From: Mesostigma viride
Lineage: Eukaryota > Streptophyta > Mesostigmatophyceae > Mesostigmatales > Mesostigmataceae
Length of the DNA: 50,000 nucleotides
NCBI GenBank assembly: GCA_009746045.1
Contig: RPFO01000667.1
Location: 6,287,254 to 6,337,253, forward strand
Direction: 5' to 3'
Shown: positions 30,852-40,234 of the stretch, piece by piece
How the letters are laid out: every line of letters begins with the position of its first letter
Position numbering within the stretch: the stretch's first letter is position 1
Program-made: the position numbers and the translations under genes
Notes under the pieces: generated by a model
What the model was told of the DNA's origin: nothing
Seen by the model: only the letters and a program-made list of their open reading frames with translations
Databases searched by the model: none

Positions 30852-31098
30852 TTTCTCGTAGCTGTTTGGCTAGAGCTTTTGTGATTAGTAGATGCAGTAT
30901 AGTGCATGGTTGAAAAATGAATTAAATAAAATGTGCGTTCCGCGCTTGGGTTGATTATACCCGGGCGGAACGGGGCGTGAGGTGCAGTGCCCCTGAAAAG
31001 AACAACCTACGCATTATTTATTACTAGCCGTGCAGATTCGGGATATTCTACCCCCGGTCTGTACGGTTAGCGTCTTACTAGCATCACTGAACATAAGG

Positions 31099-31346
31099 CA
31101 CTCCCGGCCAGTTAGGCTAGAAACACACGCCCTGATCAAGCATGCTGTTTCCGGCCCCACCGTCTAGGTCATCTAGTCGCTCCACACGTAAGCCAGCCAT
31201 AATTTCAATGCACAAGGATACACATTTCCATCACCATTCATCTTCATCATCCTGAACGACTCGAAAACGCGGAAAAGATAACGGCAGGCTCGAGCTACCA
31301 TGGTCCGGATTCTCCCGATTTCTGGCCTGCGCTGGTTGTCTCTTTG
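31099..31346 (+). mobile_element. 5'-truncated Penelope-like 3' fragment
   Basis: 248 bp, matching the last part of the Penelope-like element (11515-11763) closely. It sits between ATAAGG at 31093-31098 and 31347-31352. The uninterrupted segment B (near 21410) has ATAAGG once, so a 6-bp TSD is directly supported. Confidence 0.9.
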
Positions 31347-31487
31347 ATAAGGGTTTAATGACGTCAGTTAGCTAGGGATAAGGGAGGTTTTGCGACTAAA
31401 AGCCGCTCTGGCTGGTTTTGTCGGCCTCTTTCTTTGCTCCCCACCCACCCACCCTTGTCTTGGTTGCCTCTAGGGCAACGTACTTCA

Positions 31488-31599
31488 TGAAGGGCCTTGA
31501 ACGGCGTGCCTCCGGGCATGTCAATAGTGTCACATGTATGCTTCCACTTATTGTTTTAATGAAGATGCTGGTTTTTGTGGGAGCTACGTGGGACATGAA
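31488..31599 (+). repeat. Duplicated segment A, second copy
   Basis: Second copy of 25751-25862, 112 bp with one mismatch. Confidence 0.88.
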
Positions 31600-31886
31600 A
31601 CATTATTTTTCAATTTGCGTTTCAATTTGCGGTGGTTGATGAAGCATGACTATATGGTTGTCTCCTTGATATGCTGTATAGTTTTCGGAAGACACCGACG
31701 CACGGCTGACACGCATGGTTGACACTATACGTACCAACTTGATTATTTGGGTGGTTAAATTAAATTAAAATTAAATTATAACATGCCTCCGTGGGGAGGT
31801 CATGTAGCACATATTTCATGATGGATGGGGTGGAGGAAGCCGCGTGATCGAACTATCCTAACTCTATCTAGAAAAGCCTAACTACA

Positions 31887-33584
31887 CTACTCATCAAAAC
31901 GCCTCCTCCGCTTGGGGGGAGGTGGCTTGCCCACAGGGTCGGGCGTGTGTGCCTTGACAATCTTCTTCCACCGCTCCTTGTCCTGCATGGCAGTCCAAAG
32001 ACGGGAGAGAGAGTGGATGCGGTACTCAAACTGGGCTGGGACCACTAGGTCGTCCAGCAACATCTGGGTATAGGTCATGGCATGTTTCCCTACCTTTTTA
32101 GGAATGTTCTTGGGGCCAGGCCAGGTCAAAATGTGCCGCCCCGGTTGGCCGAGCCGCTGGGGACCGGCCAGACCAAGGGCGGTGTCGACCTGGCTGGTGC
32201 GAGCAAGATGTCCTACAAATGCTATCCTACGCTGTCTAATCTCGTCCGAAATACGCGGCATACCGTGATACAAAGACTCTAAGGACCTACGCTGAGAAAA
32301 CCCGACATTCAGGACCTGTCGGAGCATCCGGGTTACCGTGCCGTCTAGCTTGGCTGCCAGTGTTGCCGTGAGTGTCCATGCCTCGGCGCCATACGTGAGC
32401 ACCGTGAGGACGAGGACCTTGAAGAGCATGCGCTTGCGGTGCTCGTCCAGGCCCTTGGAGCGCCAGTAGGTGTTGAGCGAACGGAGCTTGGCCCAGGAAA
32501 GGCCGATGCGGGTGTCCACATCGTCGGCAGTGTCCGGAAGCCAACTCCCCAACAGCTTGAAGCGGTCGCGGAGTGGGACCTCCGTCCCGTCTAGCAGGCG
32601 CGGCAGCGGTGGGCGACTGGAGGCCCCAATCACCATCGCCTCAGTTTTGACACTAATCTCCAACCCCACCGCCCTCGCCTCCAGGCCCAGACAGTCCAGC
32701 CAGGTCTGAATGTGCTCGGGGCGCGCGATGAGGGTGGTGTCGTCCGCGTAAATCAGGTCAGCCAGGCGGTAACCCGTGCTAACCCCGCCGTGCCCACGCT
32801 CGTTAAGGATGTCCAAGCCTGGCTCGAACCCCTTAAGAGCAGTAAAGCGCGCACGTGCCTGGCGCATGACGTGGTCCACGACAATAATGAACAGGTATGG
32901 AGACAGGACACAACCTTGCCACACCCCGTGGTGAAGGGGGAATGGTGGGGTGGTGCCTTCCGCAGTCCGCACTACTGCCTGTGAGCCCTCATACAGTCGG
33001 CGAATGGCAGCAATAAACGCTGGTGGCACGCGGTCCAGAGCTAGGATGGCCCAAAGAGCCTCCCAGAGGACCGTGTCAAAGGCCTTGATATAGTCAACAA
33101 AAATGAGGACCAGCGGCAAACTGTCAGGGGGAAGGCGACGCACCTCCTCCATCAACCGGCGCGCGACAAACACAGCCATGACAGTGTTACGACCACTACG
33201 GAAACCCATCTGAGACTCACCCAGGTGTGGGTCCAGCGCGGCGCGGAGCCTGTGCAGCATCATGCGCATGAAGACCTTCAGCGCGGCGCTCTGGAGGCAG
33301 ACACCCCGGTAGTTACCGGGGTCAGCAGCAGAGCCCTTCTTGTACAGCATGACGCGGATGGCCGTCTGCCACTCAGCAGGCGGAGGCTCGTCAGAGAGCA
33401 GGACACGGTTGCAGAACGCCAGCAGAAGATCCCTAACCGCCAGATCAGGGGTCTTCAGCAGCTCAGCAGAAAGGTGGTCGGCCCCGACCGCCGCATCGTA
33501 CCGCAGGCGAGCAAGGGCGCCGTCCAATTCCTCCAAAGTGAAGGGGTGGACGACGTCGTTGGTGGCAAGGCAGCCCTCCTTCAA
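31887..33584 (-). CDS. RTE-like element: reverse transcriptase and C-terminal domain
   Basis: About 565 residues, and open further upstream into the endonuclease region. RT blocks: RYDAAVGADHLSAELLK, NYRGVCLQSAALKVF, SQMGFRSGRNTVMAV, LIFVDYIKAFDTV (motif A), HHGVWQGCVLSPYLF (motif B, with W where R is usual) and LIYADDTTLIA (catalytic, intact). A C-terminal domain follows with VLTVLTYGAEAWTLT and RRIAFVGHLARTSQVDTA, a zone common in RTE-like proteins, and a basic tail (PPPPKRRRRF). The reading frame continues upstream past 33584 without a stop to the homopolymer at 33682-33690. This is therefore the second half of one polyprotein, not a separate ORF. Confidence 0.88.
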   Translation of the reverse strand: MKEGCLATNDVVHPFTLEELDGALARLRYDAAVGADHLSAELLKTPDLAVRDLLLAFCNRVLLSDEPPPAEWQTAIRVMLYKKGSAADPGNYRGVCLQSAALKVFMRMMLHRLRAALDPHLGESQMGFRSGRNTVMAVFVARRLMEEVRRLPPDSLPLVLIFVDYIKAFDTVLWEALWAILALDRVPPAFIAAIRRLYEGSQAVVRTAEGTTPPFPLHHGVWQGCVLSPYLFIIVVDHVMRQARARFTALKGFEPGLDILNERGHGGVSTGYRLADLIYADDTTLIARPEHIQTWLDCLGLEARAVGLEISVKTEAMVIGASSRPPLPRLLDGTEVPLRDRFKLLGSWLPDTADDVDTRIGLSWAKLRSLNTYWRSKGLDEHRKRMLFKVLVLTVLTYGAEAWTLTATLAAKLDGTVTRMLRQVLNVGFSQRRSLESLYHGMPRISDEIRQRRIAFVGHLARTSQVDTALGLAGPQRLGQPGRHILTWPGPKNIPKKVGKHAMTYTQMLLDDLVVPAQFEYRIHSLSRLWTAMQDKERWKKIVKAHTPDPVGKPPPPKRRRRFDE

Positions 33585-35356
33585 GGCGGGGACTTGGTAG
33601 TCCGCGGCCGAGGAGGGGGGCGCTGGCGGCGGCGGGGGTCCGGCGACCCCGAGGCGGGCGGCCGTCTCGGGGTGAAGCGGCGGGGGGGGGCGCGAGCCCC
33701 ACCGGTCAAGGAAACATTGTGGGCCAACCAGCGGTCAAGGCTTACCGGCGCCGTGCCGTCCCCCGTGTGCTCCACCGGGGTGCGCTGCCGCCGGCCGCCG
33801 AGCCGGTCGAGGTGGTACCACATGTCCTTGCCCTGGTTGCGAGCCTGGCAGGCCTTGGCATCCGCGATGCACTGGGCCGCCTCCGCGTCCTGAGCATGCT
33901 CGTAGGCCTCCACAAGGGCGGCCTTGAGCAATGGTTTCTGCAGCGGGTCCCGGTTACGCTTGAGGCGGTGCCGGGCGGCCAAGACCTTGGGGTCCTGGCG
34001 GTAGAGCGGGCCGGGGCGGCGGCGGGGCATGACCGGCAGGTGCCGGGCCGCCAGCAACGGGGCACGGGCCGCAAAGCCCGCAAAAATGGCTGCGTTGGGG
34101 GCACCCTTGTCCAGCTCGTCGACGTCCGCCCGGGCGTCCAGTGCCGACAGGTACTTCCGTCGGCACCAGTTCCGCTCGTGCTCGGCGTCCGTCCAGTCCT
34201 CAGGATCTCCCTTGACCGGACGTAGAGCAGACCAGTCAGGGCGGACCACTGGGGCGCGGCGCGCGGGGACGTGGAACCGGAGCCGAAGGGTCGCGCGCAC
34301 CAACCGGTGGTCAGAGCACACCGTGGGCGTGTCAAACACTCGGGTGTCCAGAACCGAGGTACACCTGGGCTGCCGTACCACCACGTAGTCCAGACAGGCC
34401 TGACGGCCGTTAGGGCCACGAAAAGTGACCAAGTCCTGGGAGGGACGTTGGAAGTGGCAGTTGACAGCAACCATCCCGCTATCCCGCAAAAAGGCAGAAA
34501 ACAGGGGAGTGTTGTCATTAGCAGCAGTGTCAGCAGGCGCAAAGCGACTGCCAGCAGTACCCACGGGGAGCGTGGCATTGGCGTCTAGCAGCATAACCAA
34601 AAAGTGGCGGGCCGGGGTGGCCCCCTCAAGGCTATGCAAGTCCTCGAAGAACTTCTGGCGTTCCAACGCAGGTAGACCACTATGGGGTGCGTAGCCCACC
34701 CCCACCGTGAGGTGGTGTTTAGACCGCCCCTCGACGGAGGTGAAGTGTGCTACCATAAGGCGTGGCGTTAGAAACTTAAGCGTGCTGAGGCTAGCAACTG
34801 CCAGCGGCGAACACAAAAGACCAACACCACCTTGGCCAGACGTACCGCTGCCAGCGAAGAAAAACCGCCAGCCACCCGCCAAGCGATCAGTGCTCACCAT
34901 GCCAAGTGGCACCGTGCGGCGGTGTTCCTGGACGCCTAATATAGACACACGATGCTCAATGCAGAATGCGACTAGCTCCTCTACCCGGCAGCTATGGTCG
35001 TCATCTAGCAATGTGCGGGTGTTAAAAGTGGCAAGGGCCAAGGATGCCTGCTGGCCCACCAGGGGAGGACGACGATGGGTGATGGGGGTGGATGCGGCGG
35101 GGGGTGGAGGTGGGGGTGAAACGGAGGGGGGAAGGGAAGCGGTAGAAATAGTGCTTTTCATCGCATTTATTTTGTCCTGCAAGCGTAGGATGCGAGCCTG
35201 CCGCCTGCTCTGGGTATTCGGGGATGCTTGCGCAACGCAGAGGCGTAGGAAATCTAGCATGCGTTGGGTGTTGCTAATCTTGCTGCTGAGAGCTGTCGTT
35301 CTGGCCCGAGATACCGGCACCACCATGTGTCTCAGTCGACTGTTAGGTCGATGCAT
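33581..35356 (-). CDS. RTE-like element: AP-endonuclease half, frameshifted
   Basis: N-terminal part of the polyprotein. A basic and proline-rich leader (1-105) precedes an APE domain: LALATFNTRTL (about 106-116), catalytic glutamate in GVQEHR (about 144), LLDANATLP (about 257-265), CLDYVVV (about 321) and CSDHRL (about 347-352). This nuclease nicks target DNA. A linker follows, then a shift into the wrong frame at a run of nine G (33682-33690, plus strand), giving the stop at 33581. In the other frame the linker runs straight into the RT. One homopolymer indel, natural or a sequencing error, explains the break. Confidence 0.88.
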   Translation of the reverse strand: MHRPNSRLRHMVVPVSRARTTALSSKISNTQRMLDFLRLCVAQASPNTQSRRQARILRLQDKINAMKSTISTASLPPSVSPPPPPPAASTPITHRRPPLVGQQASLALATFNTRTLLDDDHSCRVEELVAFCIEHRVSILGVQEHRRTVPLGMVSTDRLAGGWRFFFAGSGTSGQGGVGLLCSPLAVASLSTLKFLTPRLMVAHFTSVEGRSKHHLTVGVGYAPHSGLPALERQKFFEDLHSLEGATPARHFLVMLLDANATLPVGTAGSRFAPADTAANDNTPLFSAFLRDSGMVAVNCHFQRPSQDLVTFRGPNGRQACLDYVVVRQPRCTSVLDTRVFDTPTVCSDHRLVRATLRLRFHVPARRAPVVRPDWSALRPVKGDPEDWTDAEHERNWCRRKYLSALDARADVDELDKGAPNAAIFAGFAARAPLLAARHLPVMPRRRPGPLYRQDPKVLAARHRLKRNRDPLQKPLLKAALVEAYEHAQDAEAAQCIADAKACQARNQGKDMWYHLDRLGGRRQRTPVEHTGDGTAPVSLDRWLAHNVSLTGGARAPPRRFTPRRPPASGSPDPRRRQRPPPRPRTTKSPP

Positions 35357-35585
35357 GGTAGTGGAACGGGACTATTTAGAGGCTGTCCCCGAAGCCTGTT
35401 AGCCGCGAGCCGACGAGGAAGGTTGTCTACCTACTGTCTACCAACAGAGGCAGCACCCTTCTGGCTAGACGCCTGACGAGACTCCGCTCCGGGGGTGTTA
35501 ATCGGAACACCTGTAATCCTGTGCCCATCAAAGAATGCTGCAAAGGAGCCATCCTGAAGCAGACGCAACTTAATTTGGGTGGTTA

Positions 35586-36123
35586 TGCCCTTTCATACGG
35601 CTTCACGATGCATGGCTTTACATTTCCCTTCCTTATTTAAGTGAATGACATGGGGAGACATGCTGTAGGACTTGGCGCACTTTGCCTGAGCAAGGTGTGA
35701 CAATTAATTCACCGCTATAAATGTGAATGGACCAAGTTCGTCGAAACGGGGAAATAACGTTACTTGATACTAGATTTAGGGAGGTCCTGTGTTCGTAACT
35801 TGCTGGTAGCTACTGTGGTTTCTCATTTTCGGTGTTGTCCGTGGAATCTCATATTTGGGCAGCTAGCCCCATGCACGTTGAGCGCTTACTGACAACAATA
35901 CAAGATTTAGACGCGTAGGGGGGCAAGAATCAATTGTGCGTCGGCACGGTAGCTTGCATCATTCACGATTTGTGCGTTTTAATCGAAGGGCATCTACTTA
36001 GTTCGGCAGAGCAACGGGGGTTGTTTAGTTAGTAGTTAGTTAGTACTTACTTAGTTAAAATAGTTAGTCAGTTAGTTAGCTAGTGAGCTAGTTAGAACTT
36101 GATAGGTAGGTCAGGTAGGTAGG
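35586..36123. other. Foldback-like element interior; TAGT-rich tract
   Basis: No gene. 36020-36120 is low-complexity sequence rich in TTAGT and TAGG steps. Confidence 0.5.
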
Positions 36124-36179
36124 TAATTAATTAATTAATTAATTAATTAATTAGACTCGTGCTCCCGTTGGGGAGTCAC
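36124..36179 (-). repeat. Non-LTR 3' hairpin and AATT tail, minus strand
   Basis: On the minus strand the subfamily-1 RTE-like hairpin (36159-36179: stems GTG/CAC and CTCCC/GGGAG, bulged A, loop CAAC) is followed by GAGTCT and seven or eight AATT units. The upstream block GGCTCC matches only a few more bases, so this is another very short 3' end. No TSD was identified. Confidence 0.7.
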
Positions 36180-36274
36180 GGAGCCCGAACTGCCTTTCAT
36201 CCCTTTGTTTGCACAACAGGAAGGAAGGTCAGAGACCCCCTTTCTCCTTCATGCTAGAGGCATGCCACAGCTGC

Positions 36275-36322
36275 GTGACTCCCAAACGGGAGCACGAGTC
36301 TAATTAATTAATTAATTAATTA
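36275..36322 (+). mobile_element. 48-bp minimal retroelement insertion: hairpin plus AATT tail
   Basis: Consists only of the subfamily-1 RTE-like 3' hairpin (36275-36295), GAGTC and 22 bases of AATT repeat. It is flanked by the perfect 13-bp TSD ATGCCACAGCTGC (36262-36274 and 36323-36335). Confidence 0.92.
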
Positions 36323-36535
36323 ATGCCACAGCTGCAATCGGACACGCTAAACGATCCTGCAAGATCTGTGGGTGCAATGAGACCCATGTGAGCTTATCAT
36401 AACAAGGAGCGTGGGCAAGTAATGTGAGCATAGCCAAGACGTAGCATCATTGGATGTACAAGGAAATATTTAATAGCTCTATCTTGATGTGCGTGTAGGA
36501 ATAACTGCATGGAGGAATAACGGCGAACATGTGAA

Positions 36536-36692
36536 GGAACAAGTATCCCACAACCAGGAACGTGCATCCCACAAGCAGGAACGAGTATCCCACAAGCAGG
36601 AACGTGTTTCCCACCACCAGGAACAAGTATCCCACAACCAGGAACGACTATCCCACAACTAGGAACGTGTATCCCACAACCAGGAACAAGTA
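36536..36692 (-). repeat. Small internal block of the 21-bp minisatellite
   Basis: Seven or eight units in the same orientation as the right-arm array, about 1.1 kb inside it. CTGCATGGAGGAATA just before it (36507-36521) matches the outer flank of the left-arm array, so a piece of TIR junction has been copied and partly inverted here. Confidence 0.8.
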
Positions 36693-36696
36693 TCCT

Positions 36697-37085
36697 CTGC
36701 CGGCAGTGCCACCCCATGCAAGACCCCACAAGCCGTCCTTGCATAAAGGGGACATGCAGGCATCACAAGGAGTGGTAACTGCCGGCAGTGCCACCCCATG
36801 CAAGAACACACAAGCCGGGGACATGCAGTCATCACAAGGAGTGGTGACTGCCGGCAGTGCCACGCCATGCAAGACCCCACAAGCCGTCCTTGCGTCAAGG
36901 GGACATGCAGTCATCACAAGGAGTGGTAACTGCCGGCAGTGCCACCCCATGCAAGAACACACAAGCCGGGGACATGCAGTCATCACAAGGAGTGGTAACT
37001 GCCGGCAGTGCTACCCCATGCCAGAACCCACAAGCCATCCATGCAATCATCACAGGGAGTGGTAACTGCCGGCAGTGCGTGGCCC
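36697..37085 (+). repeat. Alternating 82/69-bp tandem repeat
   Basis: CTGCCGGCAGTGCCACCCC starts at 36697, 36779, 36848, 36930 and 36999, with a final partial copy (CTGCCGGCAGTGCG) at 37066. Spacings are 82, 69, 82, 69 and 67: two unit types alternate as a 151-bp higher-order repeat. The longer unit has an extra block around CCGTCCTTGC. Confidence 0.9.
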
Positions 37086-37089
37086 TAAT

Positions 37090-37832
37090 TCCCACAACCC
37101 CTCTGCTAACGTTAGTGCCCAGCCCCCTCTGCTAACGTTAGTGCCCCCCCCTCCTTTGCTAACATTAGTTCCCACACCCCTCTGCTAACGTTAGTGCCCG
37201 TGCCCCTTTACTAACGTTAGTGCCCATCCCCCTCTGCTAACGTTAGTGCCCGTGCCCCTTTACTAACGTTAGTGCCCAGCCCCCTCTGCTAACGTTAGTG
37301 CCCCCCCTCCTTTGCTAACATTAGTTCCCACACCCCTCTGCTAACGTAAGTGCCCTCCCCCCCCTGCTATCGTTAATGCCCACCCCCCTTCACTAACTTT
37401 ATTCCCACACCCCCTCTGTTAACGTTAGTGCCCGCGCCCCTTTACTAACGTTAGTGCTCGTGCCCCTCTGCTAACGTTAGTGCCTGTGCCCCTTTACTAA
37501 CGTTAGTGCCCAGCCCCCTCTGCTAACGTTAGTGCCCGTGCCCCTTTACTAACGTTAGTGCCCGTGCCCCTCTGCTAACGTTAGTGCCCGTGCCCCTTTA
37601 CTAACGTTAGTGCCCAGCCCCCTCTGCTATCGTTAGTGCCCGTGCCCCTTTACTAACGATAGTGCCCAGCCCCCTCTGCTAACGTTAGTGCCCGTGCCCC
37701 TTTACTAACGTTAGTGCCCAGCCCCCTCTGCTAACGTTAGTGCCCGTGCCCCTTCACTAACGTTAGTGCCCGTGCCCCTCTGCTAACGTTATTCCCGAGC
37801 CCCCTCTGCTATCGCTAATTCCCGTGCCCCTT
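37090..37832 (-). repeat. 26-27-bp array with palindromic core, right arm
   Basis: About 28 units of the CTAACGTTAG-centred repeat, alternating CCCGTGCCCCTTTA and CCCAGCCCCCTCTG spacers. Inner copies are the more diverged (CTAACATTAG, CTATCGTTAA). Confidence 0.92.
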
Positions 37833-37847
37833 TATATTTGGACCAGG

Positions 37848-39505
37848 AACACATCCCACAACTAGGCTCGACTATCCCACAACTAGGAACGTGCATCCCA
37901 CAACCAGGAACGTGTATCCCACAACCAGGAACGTGCAGCCCACAACCAGGAACGTGTTTCCCACAACCAGGAACAAGTATCCTACAACCAGGAACGTGTT
38001 TCCCACAACCAGGAACGTGTTTCCCACAACCAGGAACGTGTATCCCACAACCAGGAACGTGTTTCCCACAACCATCAACGTGTTTCCCACAACCAGGAAC
38101 GTGTTTCCCACAACCAGGAACAAGTATCCTACAAGCAAGAACGTGTTTCCCACAACCAGCAACGTGTTTCCCACAACCAGGAACGACTATCCCACAACCA
38201 GGAACGTGTTTCCCACAACCAAGAACAAGTATCCCACAACCAGGAACGACTATCCCACAACCAGGAACGAGTATCCTACAACCAGGAACGTGTTTCCCAC
38301 AACCAGGAACGTGTATCCTACAACCAGGAACGTGTTTCCCACAACCAGGAACGTGTTTCCCACAACCAGGAACGTGTATCCTACAACCAGGAACGTGTTT
38401 CCCACAACCAGGAACGTGTTTCCCACAACCAGGAACGTGTTTCCCACAACCATGAACGTGTTTCCCACAACCAGGAACGTGTATCCTACAACCAGGAACA
38501 AGTATCCCACAACCAGGAACGTGTTTCCCACAACCAGGAACGTGTTTCCCACCACCAGGAACGTGTTTCCCACAACCAGGAACGTGTATCCTACAACCAG
38601 GAACGTGTTTCCCACAACCATGAACGTGTTTCCCACCACCAGGAACGTGTTTCCCACAACCAGGAACGTGTTTCCCACAACCAGGAACAAGTATCCCACA
38701 ACCAGGAACGTGTTTCCCACAACCAGGAACGTGTTTCCCACAACCAAGAACAAGTATCCTACAACCAGGAACGTGTATCCTACAACCAGGAACGTGTTTC
38801 CCACAACCAGGAACGTGTATCCTACAACCAGGAACGTGTTTCCCACAACCAGGAACGTGTATCCTACAACCAGGAACGTGTTTCCCACCACCAGGAACGT
38901 GTTTCCCACAACCAGGAACGTGTATCCTACAACCAGGAACGTGTTTCCCACAACCAGGAACAAGTATCCCACAACCAGGAACGTGTTTCCCACAACCAGG
39001 AACGTGTTTCCCACAACCAGGAACGTGTATCCTACAACCAGGAACGTGTTTCCCACAACCAGGAACGTGTATCCTACAACTAGGAACGTGTTTCCCACAA
39101 CCAGGAACAAGTATCCCACAACAAGGAACACATCCCGCAACCAGCAACACAAGGAACGTACATCCCACAACCAGGAACACATCCCACAACCAGGAACAAG
39201 TATCCTACAACCAGGAACACATCCCACAACCAGGAGCGTGCATCCCACAACCAGGAACGTGTATCCCACAACCAGGAACAAGTATCCCACAACCAGGAAC
39301 ACATCCCACAACCAGGAACGTGTTTCCCACAACCAGGAACGTGCATCCCACAACAAGGAACAAGTATCCCACAACCAGGAACACATCCCACAACCAGGAA
39401 CGACTATCCCACAACCAGGAACGTGCATCCCACAACCAGGAACAAGTATCCCACAACAAGGAACACATCCCACAACCAGGAACGTGTATCCCACAACCAG
39501 TCGCG
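37848..39505 (-). repeat. 21-bp minisatellite, right arm
   Basis: Nearly 80 copies of the left-arm 21-bp unit in inverted orientation (CCCACAACCAGGAACGTG form). The same stop-free frames appear on both strands and are not genes. Confidence 0.95.
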
Positions 39506-40234
39506 CAGTCGGTCTGAATGACTGGCATTATAACGAGCGTCATATTCGTCTCCGGCTTGGCAGTGCCGTCATCCTGCATACAAAAAGAACATTGGAGCCA
39601 GCACTTTCCCGCGGGTTGTAGCCGATATTCCTCCATGCAGCGATATTCACCAATGCGCTATCAATAAACAAGTCGACACCATCCGGTATGTAAAAAAAGC
39701 ACGCTGCTGGCCACGACGGTCACGGCGATGATGAACGACAATAACAAGAACGCCTAATAGCAGGCGTCATACAAACTAGAACAGACTGGAACAACTACTT
39801 ACCCGGTCGTCTGTGATCTTGACGCAGAGCCTGGTTTACAAGGAAGCGAGGGAAACCGGCCACTATGAGCACCCCTACTTAACCCACATAATGAAGGTTA
39901 GGAATCCTCCCCATCATGCTAACCGTAGACTCGGTGAAACGCCCCATGCTACAAATACGATAGCCCAGCAACGACTACTTGCGGCCATCACCTTGTCCAG
40001 TTCTGGCTGGCTGTGCGGCGGTAATTTTACCAAGTTTAAAAATGTTACGTCGCACCAGTCTGTGCTTTTTTACGTAGTACCAGTGTAGTGTAGAAATCTG
40101 CCAAAAGAGCAAACGCCCAAAGCCAACTTCCAAGACGCCCAAAGCCAAATTCCAAGACGCCCAAAGCCCAAACGCGGGCGAGTCTGGCGCGGCGCCGGCC
40201 ATTGGGCCCCGGAATAAGAAATACCGGTTGACGT

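Larger units (their letters stand above)
31758..35572 (-). mobile_element. Full-length RTE-like (APE-type) non-LTR retrotransposon
   Basis: 3815 bp on the minus strand, flanked by the perfect 13-bp TSD ATTTGGGTGGTTA (31745-31757 and 35573-35585). The order is a 5' UTR of about 215 bp, AP-endonuclease, RT and C-terminal domain, a short 3' UTR, the hairpin (31782-31804 on the plus strand, same as at 3822-3844) and an AT-rich tail. The truncated copy at 3802-5019 is virtually identical over its length. One frameshift at a 9-base G run is the only obvious defect. The clade is inferred from size, short 3' UTR and C-terminal motifs; other APE-type clades are possible. Confidence 0.92.
17188..40225. 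mobile_element. Giant Foldback-like transposon, 23 kb, with minisatellite TIRs
   Basis: The two ends are inverted copies, both starting GGTATTTCTTATTCCGGGGC; the first 52 bp match exactly by eye. They are flanked directly by the perfect 9-bp TSD GGTTGACGT (17179-17187 and 40226-40234). The TIRs are about 2.4 kb (left) and 3.1 kb (right). Each has a roughly 740-bp outer unique zone, then a 21-bp minisatellite, then a 26-27-bp array with a palindromic core. Long TIRs built of tandem repeats with 9-bp TSDs characterise Drosophila Foldback elements and some MuDR-type (Rehavkus-like) elements. Nested retroelements and their TSDs account for about 9.0 kb, leaving roughly 14 kb of original element. 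No MULE-type transposase was recognised, so it is probably non-autonomous. Confidence 0.88.
37085..40225. repeat. Right terminal inverted repeat of the Foldback-like element
   Basis: Inner palindromic array 37090-37832, 21-bp array 37848-39505, outer unique zone 39506-40225 ending at the 9-bp TSD. It is longer than the left arm because both arrays are expanded. Confidence 0.88.

Noticed and set aside
31656-31668. 13-bp GGTTGTCTCCTTG as another Penelope-like 3' insertion
   Set aside because: The match is very short and the flanking ATAT duplication is only 4 bp in an AT-rich context; possible but not convincing.
17934-39505. CRISPR-like array
   Set aside because: Repeats are directly adjacent with no unique spacers, and the window is eukaryotic with no cas genes.
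37789-39621. Equivalent long open frames through the right minisatellite
   Set aside because: Same reason as for the left arm; they are mirror images of each other.
17188-40225. Simple inverted segmental duplication or assembly artefact instead of a transposon
   Set aside because: The inverted similarity stops exactly at both sides of a perfect 9-bp direct repeat, which an artefact would not create.
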